DNA from: Pseudomonas grimontii
Lineage (GTDB): Bacteria > Pseudomonadota > Gammaproteobacteria > Pseudomonadales > Pseudomonadaceae
NCBI RefSeq assembly: GCF_007858185.1
Contig: NZ_VFES01000012.1
Location: 1 to 64,000, forward strand
Reading direction: 5' to 3'
Length of the DNA: 64,000 nucleotides
Shown: positions 34,085-42,747 of the stretch, in pieces
Layout of the letters: each line of letters starts with the position of its first letter
Position numbering within the stretch: position 1 is the first letter of the stretch
Made by a program: the position numbers and the translations under genes
The notes under the pieces: generated by a model
What the model was told of the DNA's origin: nothing
Database searches by the model: none
Seen by the model: only the letters and a program-made list of their open reading frames with translations

Positions 34085-35229
34085 TAAACAGTTCCCAAGT
34101 CGTGAGACAGTTCATCGTCGTACGCCAGCACTGCATTGTCAGCTAGCTCGTTGACCAAGTGCAGGTACATCATCGTCGTCTGGATAGAACTATGACCAAG
34201 CTGTCGCTGGACAAATACTAGCGGGTTCAGGTTGCTACCATCACGCTGAAGAGCGACTAAAGTATGGGTCGCGTAGGTGTGGCGAAGCATGTGCGTATGA
34301 ACCTTGATACCCGCTCGTTTGCCAATTTCTCGGACAATGCGTTCGATGCGTTTGCCATCATCGGCATAGGGCTCACCGACTTGATTCAGGAACAGCGGCT
34401 TGTGCTGATTACGACTCAGTGATGCTCGCTCACCACGAACCTGCACTACATATCGGTGCAGATCGGCGAGAAAGCGTCGACTGATATAGATATCACGCGG
34501 CTTACTTCCCTTCGTGCGCATCCCGTGACCATCGCATGGATCAAGGCGAATCCGGATATTGCGCTCCTGCCTGCAGGCTTTGTCCGGGTCGAAGATATAA
34601 ACCAACGGAAACGAAGCAATTTCCGCCCGCCGCAGCCCCGTCTGAAGCCCTAGTCGAATCATCATTCGATGATGCGGATTTTCCGCGCTTTCCAACAACA
34701 CATTAATCTCACCCATGCTGAGGAACTTCGGTAGCACTCGATGCTGACGCGGCATAATATCGCTCACCATCGCTTTACCGCCGCTGGCATCAATGTGTGC
34801 AAGAACGCCGGGGGCCTGTCTGACCTTTCTCTCCTCATAACCAAACGGCAACCTTTTCACCCATCCCCGCTGCAGAGCGTATTCGTAGAATTTGCAGACA
34901 TAGTGGAGTCGTTGACGGGTTGTTGATCGAGCCAACTGACACTCTACCAAGCAGTAGTCCCGGTAACCCGCAACAACACTCTTGGCCTCGCCACGCTCGA
35001 CATCGCGCCAGTCGAGGTCATGTGCCTGAAGGAAACTGAAAAAGTCGTATAGAGCACGCCCCGTGCTTGGCCACGACTTGCTCGACCCAATAGCGCCGCG
35101 CAATAGGTAGTAGCGAAAAAAATCATTCGCAGGAATGCAACTGTCAAGCGACTCCCAGAGCAAGATAGGAAAGCCTGGATAGGGACGACCGCCAATTACC
35201 AACTCATCGTTGGCCCACACAAGCTCCAT
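34084..35229 (-). CDS. ginA: GinA, tyrosine recombinase of the island
   Basis: 381 residues with all tyrosine-recombinase residues: Arg in QTGLRRAEIASFPL, HxxR in HTHMLRHTYATHTL, and GHSSIQTTMMYLHL with His and nucleophile Tyr. An N-terminal SAM-like arm-binding part precedes it. A GGAGGAAGGGCG ribosome-binding site lies before the ATG at 35229. It starts the ginABCD operon about 100 bases inside the right island end, so the promoter must lie in that end. Confidence 0.88.
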   Translation of the reverse strand: MELVWANDELVIGGRPYPGFPILLWESLDSCIPANDFFRYYLLRGAIGSSKSWPSTGRALYDFFSFLQAHDLDWRDVERGEAKSVVAGYRDYCLVECQLARSTTRQRLHYVCKFYEYALQRGWVKRLPFGYEERKVRQAPGVLAHIDASGGKAMVSDIMPRQHRVLPKFLSMGEINVLLESAENPHHRMMIRLGLQTGLRRAEIASFPLVYIFDPDKACRQERNIRIRLDPCDGHGMRTKGSKPRDIYISRRFLADLHRYVVQVRGERASLSRNQHKPLFLNQVGEPYADDGKRIERIVREIGKRAGIKVHTHMLRHTYATHTLVALQRDGSNLNPLVFVQRQLGHSSIQTTMMYLHLVNELADNAVLAYDDELSHDLGTV

Positions 35230-35303
35230 CGCCCTTCCTCCAAGCTCTGGTTTACCCTCATCGCTTCCAGGTTATTTTTAAATCGCTGTTTACTAAGCTA
35301 GTT

Positions 35304-35323
35304 AAGTCCTAACGTTTAGCAAG
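35304..35323. repeat. right imperfect terminal inverted repeat of the island
   Basis: AAGTCCTAACGTTTAGCAAG; its reverse complement matches the left end at 23693-23715 imperfectly. It lies seven bases inside the right junction and between the ginA start and the split gene. Confidence 0.6.
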
Positions 35324-35329
35324 CCCCAT

Positions 35330-35737
35330 AACAATAATTACTACCCGAACCGCGACGGGCATATCCCGGCCCTGGATCGCTTTGAAACCACCACCAGCCG
35401 GTTGCTCGCCGAGCATTTGCCCCATTCACATGTAGTGAAAGTGTTCAACGCGATCTTCGCCCCCGACCTGACGCAGGACGCCCGCCCCCACGGCGCTCCC
35501 GACCGCCGCGCGTTGCCGGTGGCCGCGGATGACGCCGCAGCGAAGGCACGCGTCATCACGCTACTCGACGAACTGGGGTTCGACGCCGTGGATGCCGGTA
35601 GCCTGGATGACAGCTGGCGGTTGGAACGGGGCAAGCCTGCCTATTGCGTCCCGCTGGACCAAGCGGGTTTGAAGGCCGCGCTGGCTGCCGCCGAGCGTAC
35701 GGTTGAACTGCCTCCTGTCGAGCGCTCCCGCAGTTAA
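35330..35737 (+). pseudogene. 3' part of the split F420-reductase-like oxidoreductase
   Basis: In frame from AAC 35330: NNNYYPNRDGHIPALDRFET, continuing VVKVFNAIFAPDLTQDARPH to LPVAADDAAAKARVITLLDE and ending at 35737. It joins the 5' fragment ending TVMDAN at 23681 and completes the usual DANNYYP-RDG motif of this family. It has no start codon of its own here. A terminator follows at once. Confidence 0.88.
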
Positions 35738-35749
35738 TCACGCAAAAAA

Positions 35750-35785
35750 AGCCCGCTGACCGTTACCGGTTCAGCGGGCTTTTTG
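35750..35785. terminator. rho-independent terminator after the split gene
   Basis: AGCCCGCTGA / TCAGCGGGCT stem with TTTTT after it and an A-run before it, so it can act in both directions. It serves the interrupted oxidoreductase gene and the convergent mqo gene. Confidence 0.9.
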
Positions 35786-35822
35786 TTACCGGCAAGGTCC
35801 TGACTCAGAACCTCGCAGCGGC

Positions 35823-37469
35823 TTACAGCGCCAGGTCAGACGCCGGCTTGCTCGGTTCAGCCGCAGGCTTGGCAGCCTCGGTCGCCTTGACAGCAGACTT
35901 TTGCGGAATAACAGGCGGTGTAGGCAGTTGCAGGATATTGGCGGTGTAGGCCCATTCCTTGGCAACAGCCTCAGGACTGTCGTTAAGCTTGGTGCCGTAG
36001 CTTGGCACGATCTGGTGCAGTTTTGCCTGCCACTCTGGGGTGGCAACCTTGTCCTTGAACACTTTCTGCAGCACGGTCAGCATGATCGGAGCCGCGGTGG
36101 ACGCGCCTGGCGATGCACCCAACAGGCCTGCAATGGTGTTGTCGGCGGAGCTGACCACTTCGGTACCGAGTTTCAGGACGCCGCCCTGCTCTTCGTCACG
36201 CTTGATGATCTGCACGCGCTGACCGGCCTGCCACAGGCGCCAGTCGGATTGCTTGGCGTTCGGGAAGTACTCCTGCAGCGCCTTGAAGCGGTCGTCATCC
36301 GACAGCATCAGTTGGCCGGCGAGGTACTCGACCAGTGGGTATTCACGAATACCGACTTTGGTCATTGGCCAGATGTTGTGGGTGGTGGTGCTGGTCAGCA
36401 GGTCCAGGTACGAACCTTCTTTCAGGAACTTGGTCGAGAAGGTCGCGAATGGGCCAAACAGAATCACGCGCTTGCCATCCAGCACGCGGGTGTCCAGGTG
36501 TGGAACCGACATCGGTGGCGCGCCAACCGAAGCCTTACCGTAGGCCTTGGCCAGGTGCTGCTCGGCGACGGTTGGATTATCAGTCACCAGGAACGAGCCA
36601 CCAACCGGGAAGCCAGCGTATTCCTTGGCTTCAGGAATGCCCGACTTCTGCAGCAGGTGCAGTGCACCGCCGCCGGCGCCGATGAACACGAACTTGGCGT
36701 CGGTTTCAGTCTTGGTGCCATCTTTCAGGTTTTTGTAGCTGACACGCCACGAACCGTCGGCGTTCTTGGTGATGTCCTGCACTTCGCTCGACAGTTTCAG
36801 GTCGAACTTAGGCGTGGTTTGCAGGTGAGCGACGAACTGGCGGGTGATCTCGCCGAAGTTCATGTCGGTACCCAACGGGCTCCAGGTGGCCGCGATTTTC
36901 TGGTTCGGGTCACGCCCTTCCATCATCAACGGAACCCATTTGGCGATCTGCGCCGGGTCTTCGGAGTACTGCATGCCGGCAAACAGCGGGCTCGCTTGCA
37001 GGGCTTCGTAGCGCTTCTTGAGGAATTTGATGTTGTCATCGCCCCACACAAAGCTCATGTGCGGTGTGGAGTTGATGAACGAACGCGGGTTCTTCAGCAC
37101 GCCCTGCTGGACCTGCCAGGACCAGAACTGGCGGGAGATCTGGAACGCTTCGTTGATCTCGACCGCTTTCGGGATCTCAACGTTGCCGTTCTTGTCTTCC
37201 GGGGTGTAGTTCAGCTCAGCCAGGGCCGAGTGACCGGTACCGGCGTTGTTCCAGCCGTTGGAGCTTTCTTCGGCGACGCCATCGAGGCGCTCGACCATTT
37301 CCATCGACCAGCCCGGCTCCAGCTCGTTAAGCCAGACACCCAGGGTTGCACTCATGATGCCGCCGCCGATCAGCAGCACATCGACTTTCTTTGCCTCTTC
37401 CGCGTGAACGGACGTGATCCCCATCGACAAAGCCAGCCCCAGCAGGGCAGTGTTTACTTTCTTAAACAT
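35823..37469 (-). CDS. mqo: malate:quinone oxidoreductase
   Basis: 548 residues. FAD-binding Rossmann motif VDVLLIGGGIMSATLGVWL (about 27-45), then ERLDGVAEESSNGWNNAGTGHSA, a strongly conserved Mqo stretch; further on FVFIGAGGGALHLLQKSGIP and LLGASPGASTAAPIML. The enzyme oxidises malate to oxaloacetate and passes electrons to quinone. A hydrophobic N-terminus (MFKKVNTALLGLALSMGITSVHA) looks like a signal peptide, seen in some Pseudomonas Mqo proteins. The C-terminal Ala/Pro/Lys-rich tail (about 515-548) is outside the catalytic domain. Start at 37469 begins the signal-like stretch. Confidence 0.95.
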   Translation of the reverse strand: MFKKVNTALLGLALSMGITSVHAEEAKKVDVLLIGGGIMSATLGVWLNELEPGWSMEMVERLDGVAEESSNGWNNAGTGHSALAELNYTPEDKNGNVEIPKAVEINEAFQISRQFWSWQVQQGVLKNPRSFINSTPHMSFVWGDDNIKFLKKRYEALQASPLFAGMQYSEDPAQIAKWVPLMMEGRDPNQKIAATWSPLGTDMNFGEITRQFVAHLQTTPKFDLKLSSEVQDITKNADGSWRVSYKNLKDGTKTETDAKFVFIGAGGGALHLLQKSGIPEAKEYAGFPVGGSFLVTDNPTVAEQHLAKAYGKASVGAPPMSVPHLDTRVLDGKRVILFGPFATFSTKFLKEGSYLDLLTSTTTHNIWPMTKVGIREYPLVEYLAGQLMLSDDDRFKALQEYFPNAKQSDWRLWQAGQRVQIIKRDEEQGGVLKLGTEVVSSADNTIAGLLGASPGASTAAPIMLTVLQKVFKDKVATPEWQAKLHQIVPSYGTKLNDSPEAVAKEWAYTANILQLPTPPVIPQKSAVKATEAAKPAAEPSKPASDLAL

Positions 37470-37962
37470 CAGTAGCACCTATGATAAAACGCCATCCGCC
37501 CTACCGTCCCGGATCATGGGCAACCCTCAATCACGCTGCGCCAGGCAACGCACCGCGAGGTTTACACATTTATACGGGGACCGCAGGGTGGGCACACAAG
37601 GCCGACGTATCGACCTCACTTTTATGTCCCTTCTGCGCTGACTTCTTATCATTATTGGCTTCAGCTACCTGGGCGACAGCCAACCGCCGGGACGTATACG
37701 GGTGTACGCACCGGGGAAAGACTAGACCAAGACGGCGCGCAGAATATCACGCTAAACGGCGTTTATGCGTCGTTTGGCCAATTGACAGCTCTAAATCGCG
37801 GGTTTTAACGCGCAGATGTCAAGCGTGGCAAGCGCGACGTGGGGTCACAGGGTGTTTAATGAAACTGAACTCTGCCAAAAATGGCTGTTCTAGACGCCTT
37901 CACCGTTGCTTGCGTAGCATCGACGGTTCTCCCCCGTGCCACCTTTCAACATAGAGCGATCC
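37470..37962. other. divergent promoter region mqo / MFS gene
   Basis: About 490 bases with no convincing gene. Short open frames on both strands have no family features. It should hold the mqo promoter and that of the MFS exporter. No operator or RNA was recognised. Confidence 0.4.
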
Positions 37963-39150
37963 ATGTCTATCCACCAAACACCCGGGCACGTACTGCCCGC
38001 GCGCAGCGCCGCCAAAATGGAAGCTGCCATGGCCGTGGGCGCCTTCGCGATCGGTACTGGCGAATTCGCCATCATGGGCCTGATGCCCGATATCGCCCAA
38101 AACCTGGGCTTAAGCGAACCCCAAGTCGGCCACGCCATCAGCGCCTACGCCCTCGGCGTGATGGTCGGCGCCCCGCTGCTGGCCATCCTCGGTGCCAAGC
38201 TGCTACGCAAACATATGCTGCTGTTGCTGATGGGCCTGTATGCACTGGGCAACCTCGCCACCGCCTTCACCCCGACCTTCGGCTCACTAGTGGCCTTCCG
38301 CTTTATCAGCGGCCTGCCCCACGGCGCCTACTTCGGCATCGCCGCCGTGGTTGCCTCGAGCATGGTGCCCAACGACAAACGCGCCGGCGCCGTGGCGCGG
38401 GTCATGATGGGCCTGACCCTGGCCATGTTGCTCGGCAACCCGATTGCCACCTTCCTCGGCCAGCACCTGGGCTGGCGCTCGGCGTTTGCACTGGTGAGCG
38501 TGATCGCCCTGTGCACCATCGCCCTGGTCTGGCAATTCGTGCCCCATCGCCACGACGAACAACGCAGCGACCCGCGCAAGGAACTGCGCGCCTTCACCAA
38601 ACCCCAGGTGTGGATGGCCCTGTCCATTGGTGCCATTGGCTTTGCCGGGATGTTCTGCGTGTTCAGCTACCTGGCGCCGACCATGCTGGAAGTGACCAAG
38701 GTGTCGCCGCAGTGGATTCCATTTGGGCTGGCAGCATTCGGCGTGGGCGGGATTATCGGCAACATCGCCGGCGGCAAGCTGTTTGATCGCATGCAGTTTC
38801 GCGCCGTGGGCTGGATATTGGTGTGGTCGATGGCCGTGTTGCTGTTCTTCCCCTTCGCGGCGTCCTCGCTATGGGGCGTGCTGCTGAGCATGGGCCTGGT
38901 CGGCACCATGGTCTCGTTGGCCGCACCGCTGCAGATCCGCCTGATGGACATCGCCCACGAAGCACCGAGCCTGGCGGCAGCGTCCAACCATGCGGCGTTC
39001 AACCTGGCCAATGCGCTGGGACCATGGTTTGGCGGGATGGCGATTACGGCTGGGTTTGGTTGGACCAGCACCGGCTACATCGGCGCGGCTACGGCACTGG
39101 TCGGCCTGGGCCTCTACCTGATCGCCCGCCGGATGAAGGGCGGCCACTGA
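37963..39150 (+). CDS. MFS transporter, DHA1 family (AraJ/YdhP-like exporter)
   Basis: 395 residues, 12 helices. The opening AVGAFAIGTGEFAIMGLMPD is typical of the AraJ/YdhP/CmlA-like exporters, followed by MVGAPLLAILGAKLLRKHML and GLPHGAYFGIAAVVASSMV. Start at MSIHQTPGHVLPARSAAKME (37963). Such proteins export sugars, amino acids or drugs; the substrate is unknown. It is a single gene, ending in a G/C-rich hairpin-like run (39159-39173). Confidence 0.88.
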   Translation: MSIHQTPGHVLPARSAAKMEAAMAVGAFAIGTGEFAIMGLMPDIAQNLGLSEPQVGHAISAYALGVMVGAPLLAILGAKLLRKHMLLLLMGLYALGNLATAFTPTFGSLVAFRFISGLPHGAYFGIAAVVASSMVPNDKRAGAVARVMMGLTLAMLLGNPIATFLGQHLGWRSAFALVSVIALCTIALVWQFVPHRHDEQRSDPRKELRAFTKPQVWMALSIGAIGFAGMFCVFSYLAPTMLEVTKVSPQWIPFGLAAFGVGGIIGNIAGGKLFDRMQFRAVGWILVWSMAVLLFFPFAASSLWGVLLSMGLVGTMVSLAAPLQIRLMDIAHEAPSLAAASNHAAFNLANALGPWFGGMAITAGFGWTSTGYIGAATALVGLGLYLIARRMKGGH

Positions 39151-39215
39151 CGCCTGAGGGGGGGATTGCCCCCGATAGCAGTGGGTCAGTCAACACACCA
39201 ATGACTGCCCCCGCA

Positions 39216-39437
39216 TCAATCATCATGCAACAACCCCGACCCATACTCCCCATAACTACTCCCCAGCCCACTGCCGCCAAAATTCATCTTCGCGGCCTTG
39301 CTGGGGCTGTGGTCCCCAAACGCCTGGCATCCGCCTGAAAAACAAGGGTCACTGCTCACACCGGACGAACCCGAAGAACAAGCGCCCAACAGCAACGTGC
39401 CAGCAATCATCACGACTTTGAGGAGGTTCGAGATCAT
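39216..39437 (-). CDS. small lipoprotein of unknown function
   Basis: 73 residues. Lipoprotein signal MISNLLKVVMIAGTLLLGAC (lipobox LGAC), then a Ser/Gly-rich tail (SSGSSGVSSDPCFSGGCQAFG ... FGGSGLGSSYGEYGSG). Aspartate is not at +2, so outer-membrane sorting is likely. Function unknown. Confidence 0.75.
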   Translation of the reverse strand: MISNLLKVVMIAGTLLLGACSSGSSGVSSDPCFSGGCQAFGDHSPSKAAKMNFGGSGLGSSYGEYGSGLLHDD

Positions 39438-39633
39438 TTTTTCAGTTCCCTGTGGGCTGGAGGTGTGGGGGTCCTCTCTTAAGCGAGATCGTAGACCTCA
39501 ACGGTGTAGGGAATTATGAAACTTTACTGGGTGACAGGGTGGGTTCAGGTTGCCTGATTCGGGGGGATGCCAGGTTTTCGCAGGCAGTGGCAATGATATA
39601 GTCCATTAATGTCCACCCCACCGAAGCCTGAAC

Positions 39634-40386
39634 ATGTACACCATCGACGTATTTGAATCCAACCCAAAGGGCCGCGACTTCGTGGTGGGTGATATTCACG
39701 GGCATTTCAAGCTACTCGCGTCACTCATGGAAAAAGTAAACTTCAACACCCAACAGGATCGCTTGTTTTGTGTGGGCGACCTTATTGATAGAGGCCCTGA
39801 CTCTATTGATGTATTGAAGTGGCTCAGCGAGCCCTGGTTCTACGGCGTACGCGGCAACCACGAACAGATGCTGATTGATTGCCTCTCGGGAAGCGGCGAC
39901 ATCAACAGGCACACGCGAAACGGCGGAGCGTGGCTGTACGCGCTGGCTCCCAGTGTCCAGAACGAGATTTACAACGTACTGCAAACCCTCCCAGTAATGA
40001 TTGAGATCGGCTTATCGGATGGTCGAAAAATCGGCATTGTCCATGCTGAAGCGTTTCTTTCATGTGCTACCCATAGTTGGCAAGACGCCAAAGACGCTAT
40101 CAGTGGTGTGCGAGGGGAATCCGCCCAACAACAAGCGTTGAAAACCGCACTCTATGCCAGGGAAAAAATAGAGCAGCAAAACCAGGCACCGATCAAAGGT
40201 TTGGATACGTTATATGTGGGCCACTCGACAGTCCCCCATGTGCATCCATTGGGTAATGTCGTTTATATCGATACCGGTTGTTCTTTTTCGGACGGTGCGT
40301 TGAGTTTGATAGACATCGAGAGTGGAGAGGTTAGCCATGTAAGCATGCATTTATTGCATGACTCCCTCGGTGTCAGTGCGCAGTAA
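39634..40386 (+). CDS. metallophosphoesterase, PrpA/lambda-type Ser/Thr protein phosphatase
   Basis: 250 residues with every PPP-family metal-binding motif: GDIHGHF (about 19-25), VGDLIDRGPDS (47-57), RGNHEQM (73-79), IVHAEAF, and VGHSTVPHVHPLG followed by IDTGCSF. This is the bacteriophage-lambda/PrpA type that removes phosphate from proteins or small molecules. Single gene; native substrate unknown. Confidence 0.9.
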   Translation: MYTIDVFESNPKGRDFVVGDIHGHFKLLASLMEKVNFNTQQDRLFCVGDLIDRGPDSIDVLKWLSEPWFYGVRGNHEQMLIDCLSGSGDINRHTRNGGAWLYALAPSVQNEIYNVLQTLPVMIEIGLSDGRKIGIVHAEAFLSCATHSWQDAKDAISGVRGESAQQQALKTALYAREKIEQQNQAPIKGLDTLYVGHSTVPHVHPLGNVVYIDTGCSFSDGALSLIDIESGEVSHVSMHLLHDSLGVSAQ

Positions 40387-40474
40387 TTACTTGAACGTGA
40401 GCAAGCATTCCCCTAAGGAATACTGGGGGGGAACAGGTTGCTGCCTTCTTGGGCTAAGGCGGCAAGGTTGGGTG

Positions 40475-40752
40475 TCAGGATGTGGTCGCGCTGGCTGCCG
40501 GGGCTACTTGCTCTTGGGCTCGGTCGACGAGCAGAGAGCTCAACTCGATTAGCTGCTAAATGCCCAAGGCAATGGAGCGCTGGGATTCGTCGAGGTCGAA
40601 AGCCAGGGTTGTTGCCATTTGGTTAGCGGATGCAAGGTTTTCGGCGGCGTTGGCCAGGAGGGTTTCGGTGTCGATATTGGGGCGTTGCCAGTGGGTTGTT
40701 CGGCTGGTGCAGCGTTTGAAGCATGAGGTGGGTTAGGTGTGACCTTGTACAT
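40475..40752 (-). pseudogene. DUF6124-family pseudogene
   Basis: Starts MYKVTPNPPHAS, the usual opening of this small Pseudomonas family. An early frame change follows; the other frame reads DTETLLANAAENLASANQMA and FDLDESQRSIALGI, then an in-frame TAG, then QLIELSSLLVDRAQEQVAPA to a stop at 40475. At least one frameshift and one nonsense change are needed to reach the family sequence. Intact members are about 100 residues of unknown role. Confidence 0.7.
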
Positions 40753-41152
40753 GGCGAAGCTCCTTAACTATTCAGGAACTGCCAAACTCACTTCCACATG
40801 AGGGTGGCAGCTGTACGCAGGTGTGGAAGACCAGGGCTAAGGACCCGGCGCACCGAAATGCCCCGCGTACAGCCGCCGAAACACATAATACAGGCGTAAA
40901 AAAACGCCGGTAGCGGTTTATGGGCGATTGCGTCTTAGCTTGGTACGGACTTCCACATCCGGCCGCTGGGTTGGCAGCGGCTTGAGGAGGTTAGCTAGGG
41001 GAGGTCTGAGGGGCAAGCAGGAACGACTCCACAAAGAGCGACCTCCACTTATGCAAATAAGAATAACTCGCATCTGAATCGACTAATAATAATACATGCC
41101 GTATTGCGTTTTTTTCTCTACAATTCGGAAACGCAAAGTAAAGAAACTTTTT
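40753..41152. other. intergenic region in decayed stretch
   Basis: About 400 bases, GC-rich to 41020 and then AT-rich. No gene, hairpin or repeat stood out. It may hold the old promoters of the two flanking pseudogenes. Confidence 0.35.
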
Positions 41153-41815
41153 GTGAGCATTTCAAAAAACTCGAACACCCACCACGCTAATGATGAATAG
41201 ATTTGATTCCACTTATCCAAGCCTTATGGACAAGTAAGAAAATCCTTATAGCCACAACAGTAGTGGGCACTATTGTTTCATATGCAATCTATGCAACCTC
41301 CCCCCGTACAATGGACTGCCAGCACTTGCACCACCAAAGCTTCGCTATACAGCTTATATGAAAAAGTTAAACAAAAAGAACCTGCCTCTGCTGCGAACCC
41401 GCAATCGCTGGCAACCGATCTGTACAGCTCAATACAAAACGATGTGTTCTACACCGCCATGGGCGTAATGGCGGCTCAAACCATTACACTGAAGGAAGCA
41501 CCGCCTAAGACAGGCAAAAACGAATCATTCCTGTACGTTGCATCGACAACAGCCACGACTGAAGAGTCAGCAAGAGCGCAACTGAAATCCGCACTGGATA
41601 CGGCCAACAACGAAGCCATCGCACTTAACTTGCCACCGCCGGCTTCTGGAAAAAGCGTCCGCGCATTCAACGTTCTCGACGAAGTCAAAACCGTTAACAG
41701 CAAAAACTCAACAAAATTCATCGTGCTGGGTGCTTTCTTGGGTTTTATTCTGGGTAGTTTTTTTGTATTGGGCAGATTTCTCACACGGCAATATAAGCAG
41801 CCGAATCGTTCGTAG
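41153..41815 (+). pseudogene. Wzz-like chain-length-determinant protein broken by two compensating frameshifts
   Basis: GTG at 41153 opens SISKNSNTHHANDE; one missing base near 41194 shifts to IDLIPLIQALWTSKKILIAT and a first membrane helix (TVVGTIVSYAIYA); an extra base in the C-run at about 41303-41308 returns to the original frame for PPVQWTASTCTTKASLYSLY and on to a second helix FIVLGAFLGFILGSFFVLGRFL and stop. Two membrane helices around a periplasmic part, an acidic-IDL-P-L-I-LW start, and Gly-rich second helix are Wzz features. At about 220 residues it is shorter than usual Wzz. Wzz proteins set O-antigen chain length. Sequencing error is an alternative, and a C-tract slip could be phase variable. 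Confidence 0.7.
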
Positions 41816-41931
41816 AACGTTCTAGAGCAATGCTTCGATCAATAAACAAACAACGCAGACTAATAATAAAGCAATAAAAACAATAAACAATTTCGCGGAA
41901 AATGTCGTTTTCATTAATAGTACTTATAAAA

Positions 41932-41954
41932 AATAATGGCATTAAGCCATTATT
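41932..41954. terminator. hairpin AATAATGGC / GCCATTATT
   Basis: Nine-base perfect stem with a 5-base loop in AT-rich DNA, about 120 bases after the Wzz-like pseudogene. It may be a terminator for that gene. The T-run is weak (TATTATCCC). Confidence 0.45.
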
Positions 41955-42051
41955 ATCCCACCATAAAGACCTTTTTTCACGATGATTTTTCCCCGCCTGC
42001 GATCTGAAGAAAAAAAGGGACGAAAAAAAGCAAAAAAGGAGACAGATTTAT

Positions 42052-42330
42052 TTAACACTGGGCCTCGCATCGCACGATCAACACCCAGCCCCCTCCAACC
42101 CATTCCTGATAAACTGCCCACCCTTCGCATTCTCCATCCCAGATCCCAATGCCCTCAGTCATAGCTCCACCGCAAGCCCTCTCCCGCCGCTTTTCCGTGG
42201 CCCCCATGATGGATTGGGCGTAGCCCTCCTCCAACGCACCAGCCAGCTTGGCTAACCTGCCGTAATCTCTTCGCGTTGTAGCAATTTCTAAGCAAGCCGC
42301 CTTTACTGCCTGACGAGGGCACTGCCAGTA
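42052..42330 (-). pseudogene. possible gene remnant, unknown
   Basis: An open minus-strand frame without an ATG near its beginning reads QAVKAACLEIATTRRDYGRL, LAKLAGALEEGYAQSIMGAT and WDGECEGWAVYQEWVGGGWV to a stop at 42052. The composition is protein-like, but no start or family was found. It lies in a stretch full of broken genes. Confidence 0.3.
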
Positions 42331-42336
42331 CTATGC

Positions 42337-42591
42337 TTGTACTTTTTCTCGAAAGGAATCGAAGCCACGCCGGGTGATAATTCGCCGTCCGATGTGCTGG
42401 AGAGGATGTACACCAATCAACTGGCCCTGGAAGCAGCCCTGATGGGGCTGACACCGCATGTCGAACAGCGAGGTGCGTCCGAGGTGCGGGACAATATCCG
42501 GGAAGCGCTGGATACGATTGGTGAAAACGATCGACGGTTTGCAGGTCATTTGCAGCGCCCCAGCAATCTCGTCATACACCACCTCCAATAA
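42337..42591 (+). CDS. small hypothetical protein, possibly truncated
   Basis: 84 codons from a TTG at 42337: FFSKGIEATPGDNSPSDVLE and MYTNQLALEAALMGLTPHVE, helical. Similar short Pseudomonas proteins come to mind but no name. The weak start and the odd ending (RPSNLVIHHLQ) suggest a truncated copy. Confidence 0.4.
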   Translation: MYFFSKGIEATPGDNSPSDVLERMYTNQLALEAALMGLTPHVEQRGASEVRDNIREALDTIGENDRRFAGHLQRPSNLVIHHLQ

Positions 42592-42747
42592 GCGCCAGCC
42601 CACGATCACTCTTGTATTTGCCTCGGGCGTAGACTCAACCCAATAATTGATCTACGCCTCACAAAACCTCATGCTTGGCGCTATGATATCAGCCTAGCCA
42701 TCCCAGATAGCCTCCATAAGAAACCATCAAATGACTACGGGTAAAAC

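Larger units (their letters stand above)
23679..35333. mobile_element. GInt-type genomic island (ginABCD) inserted in an oxidoreductase gene
   Basis: 11.65-kb insertion whose ends are defined by the two halves of the split gene. A short direct repeat AACA occurs at both junctions (23679-23682 and 35330-35333). Imperfect inverted repeats lie 7-11 bases inside the ends. The right end carries ginABCD, three overlapping tyrosine recombinase genes and a small HTH gene, the hallmark of GInt islands known from Pseudomonas syringae and other bacteria. The cargo (24.2-29.9 kb) is clearly AT-richer than the chromosome. Exact att sites are inferred from the broken gene, not from an empty-site comparison. 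Confidence 0.85.

Noticed and set aside
30522..35229. RIT element (recombinases in trio)
   Set aside because: The fourth gene with HTH and coiled coil, the protein sizes and the large cargo fit GInt ginABCD better than a RIT element.
35901..37475. 524-codon plus-strand frame
   Set aside because: Mirror of mqo.
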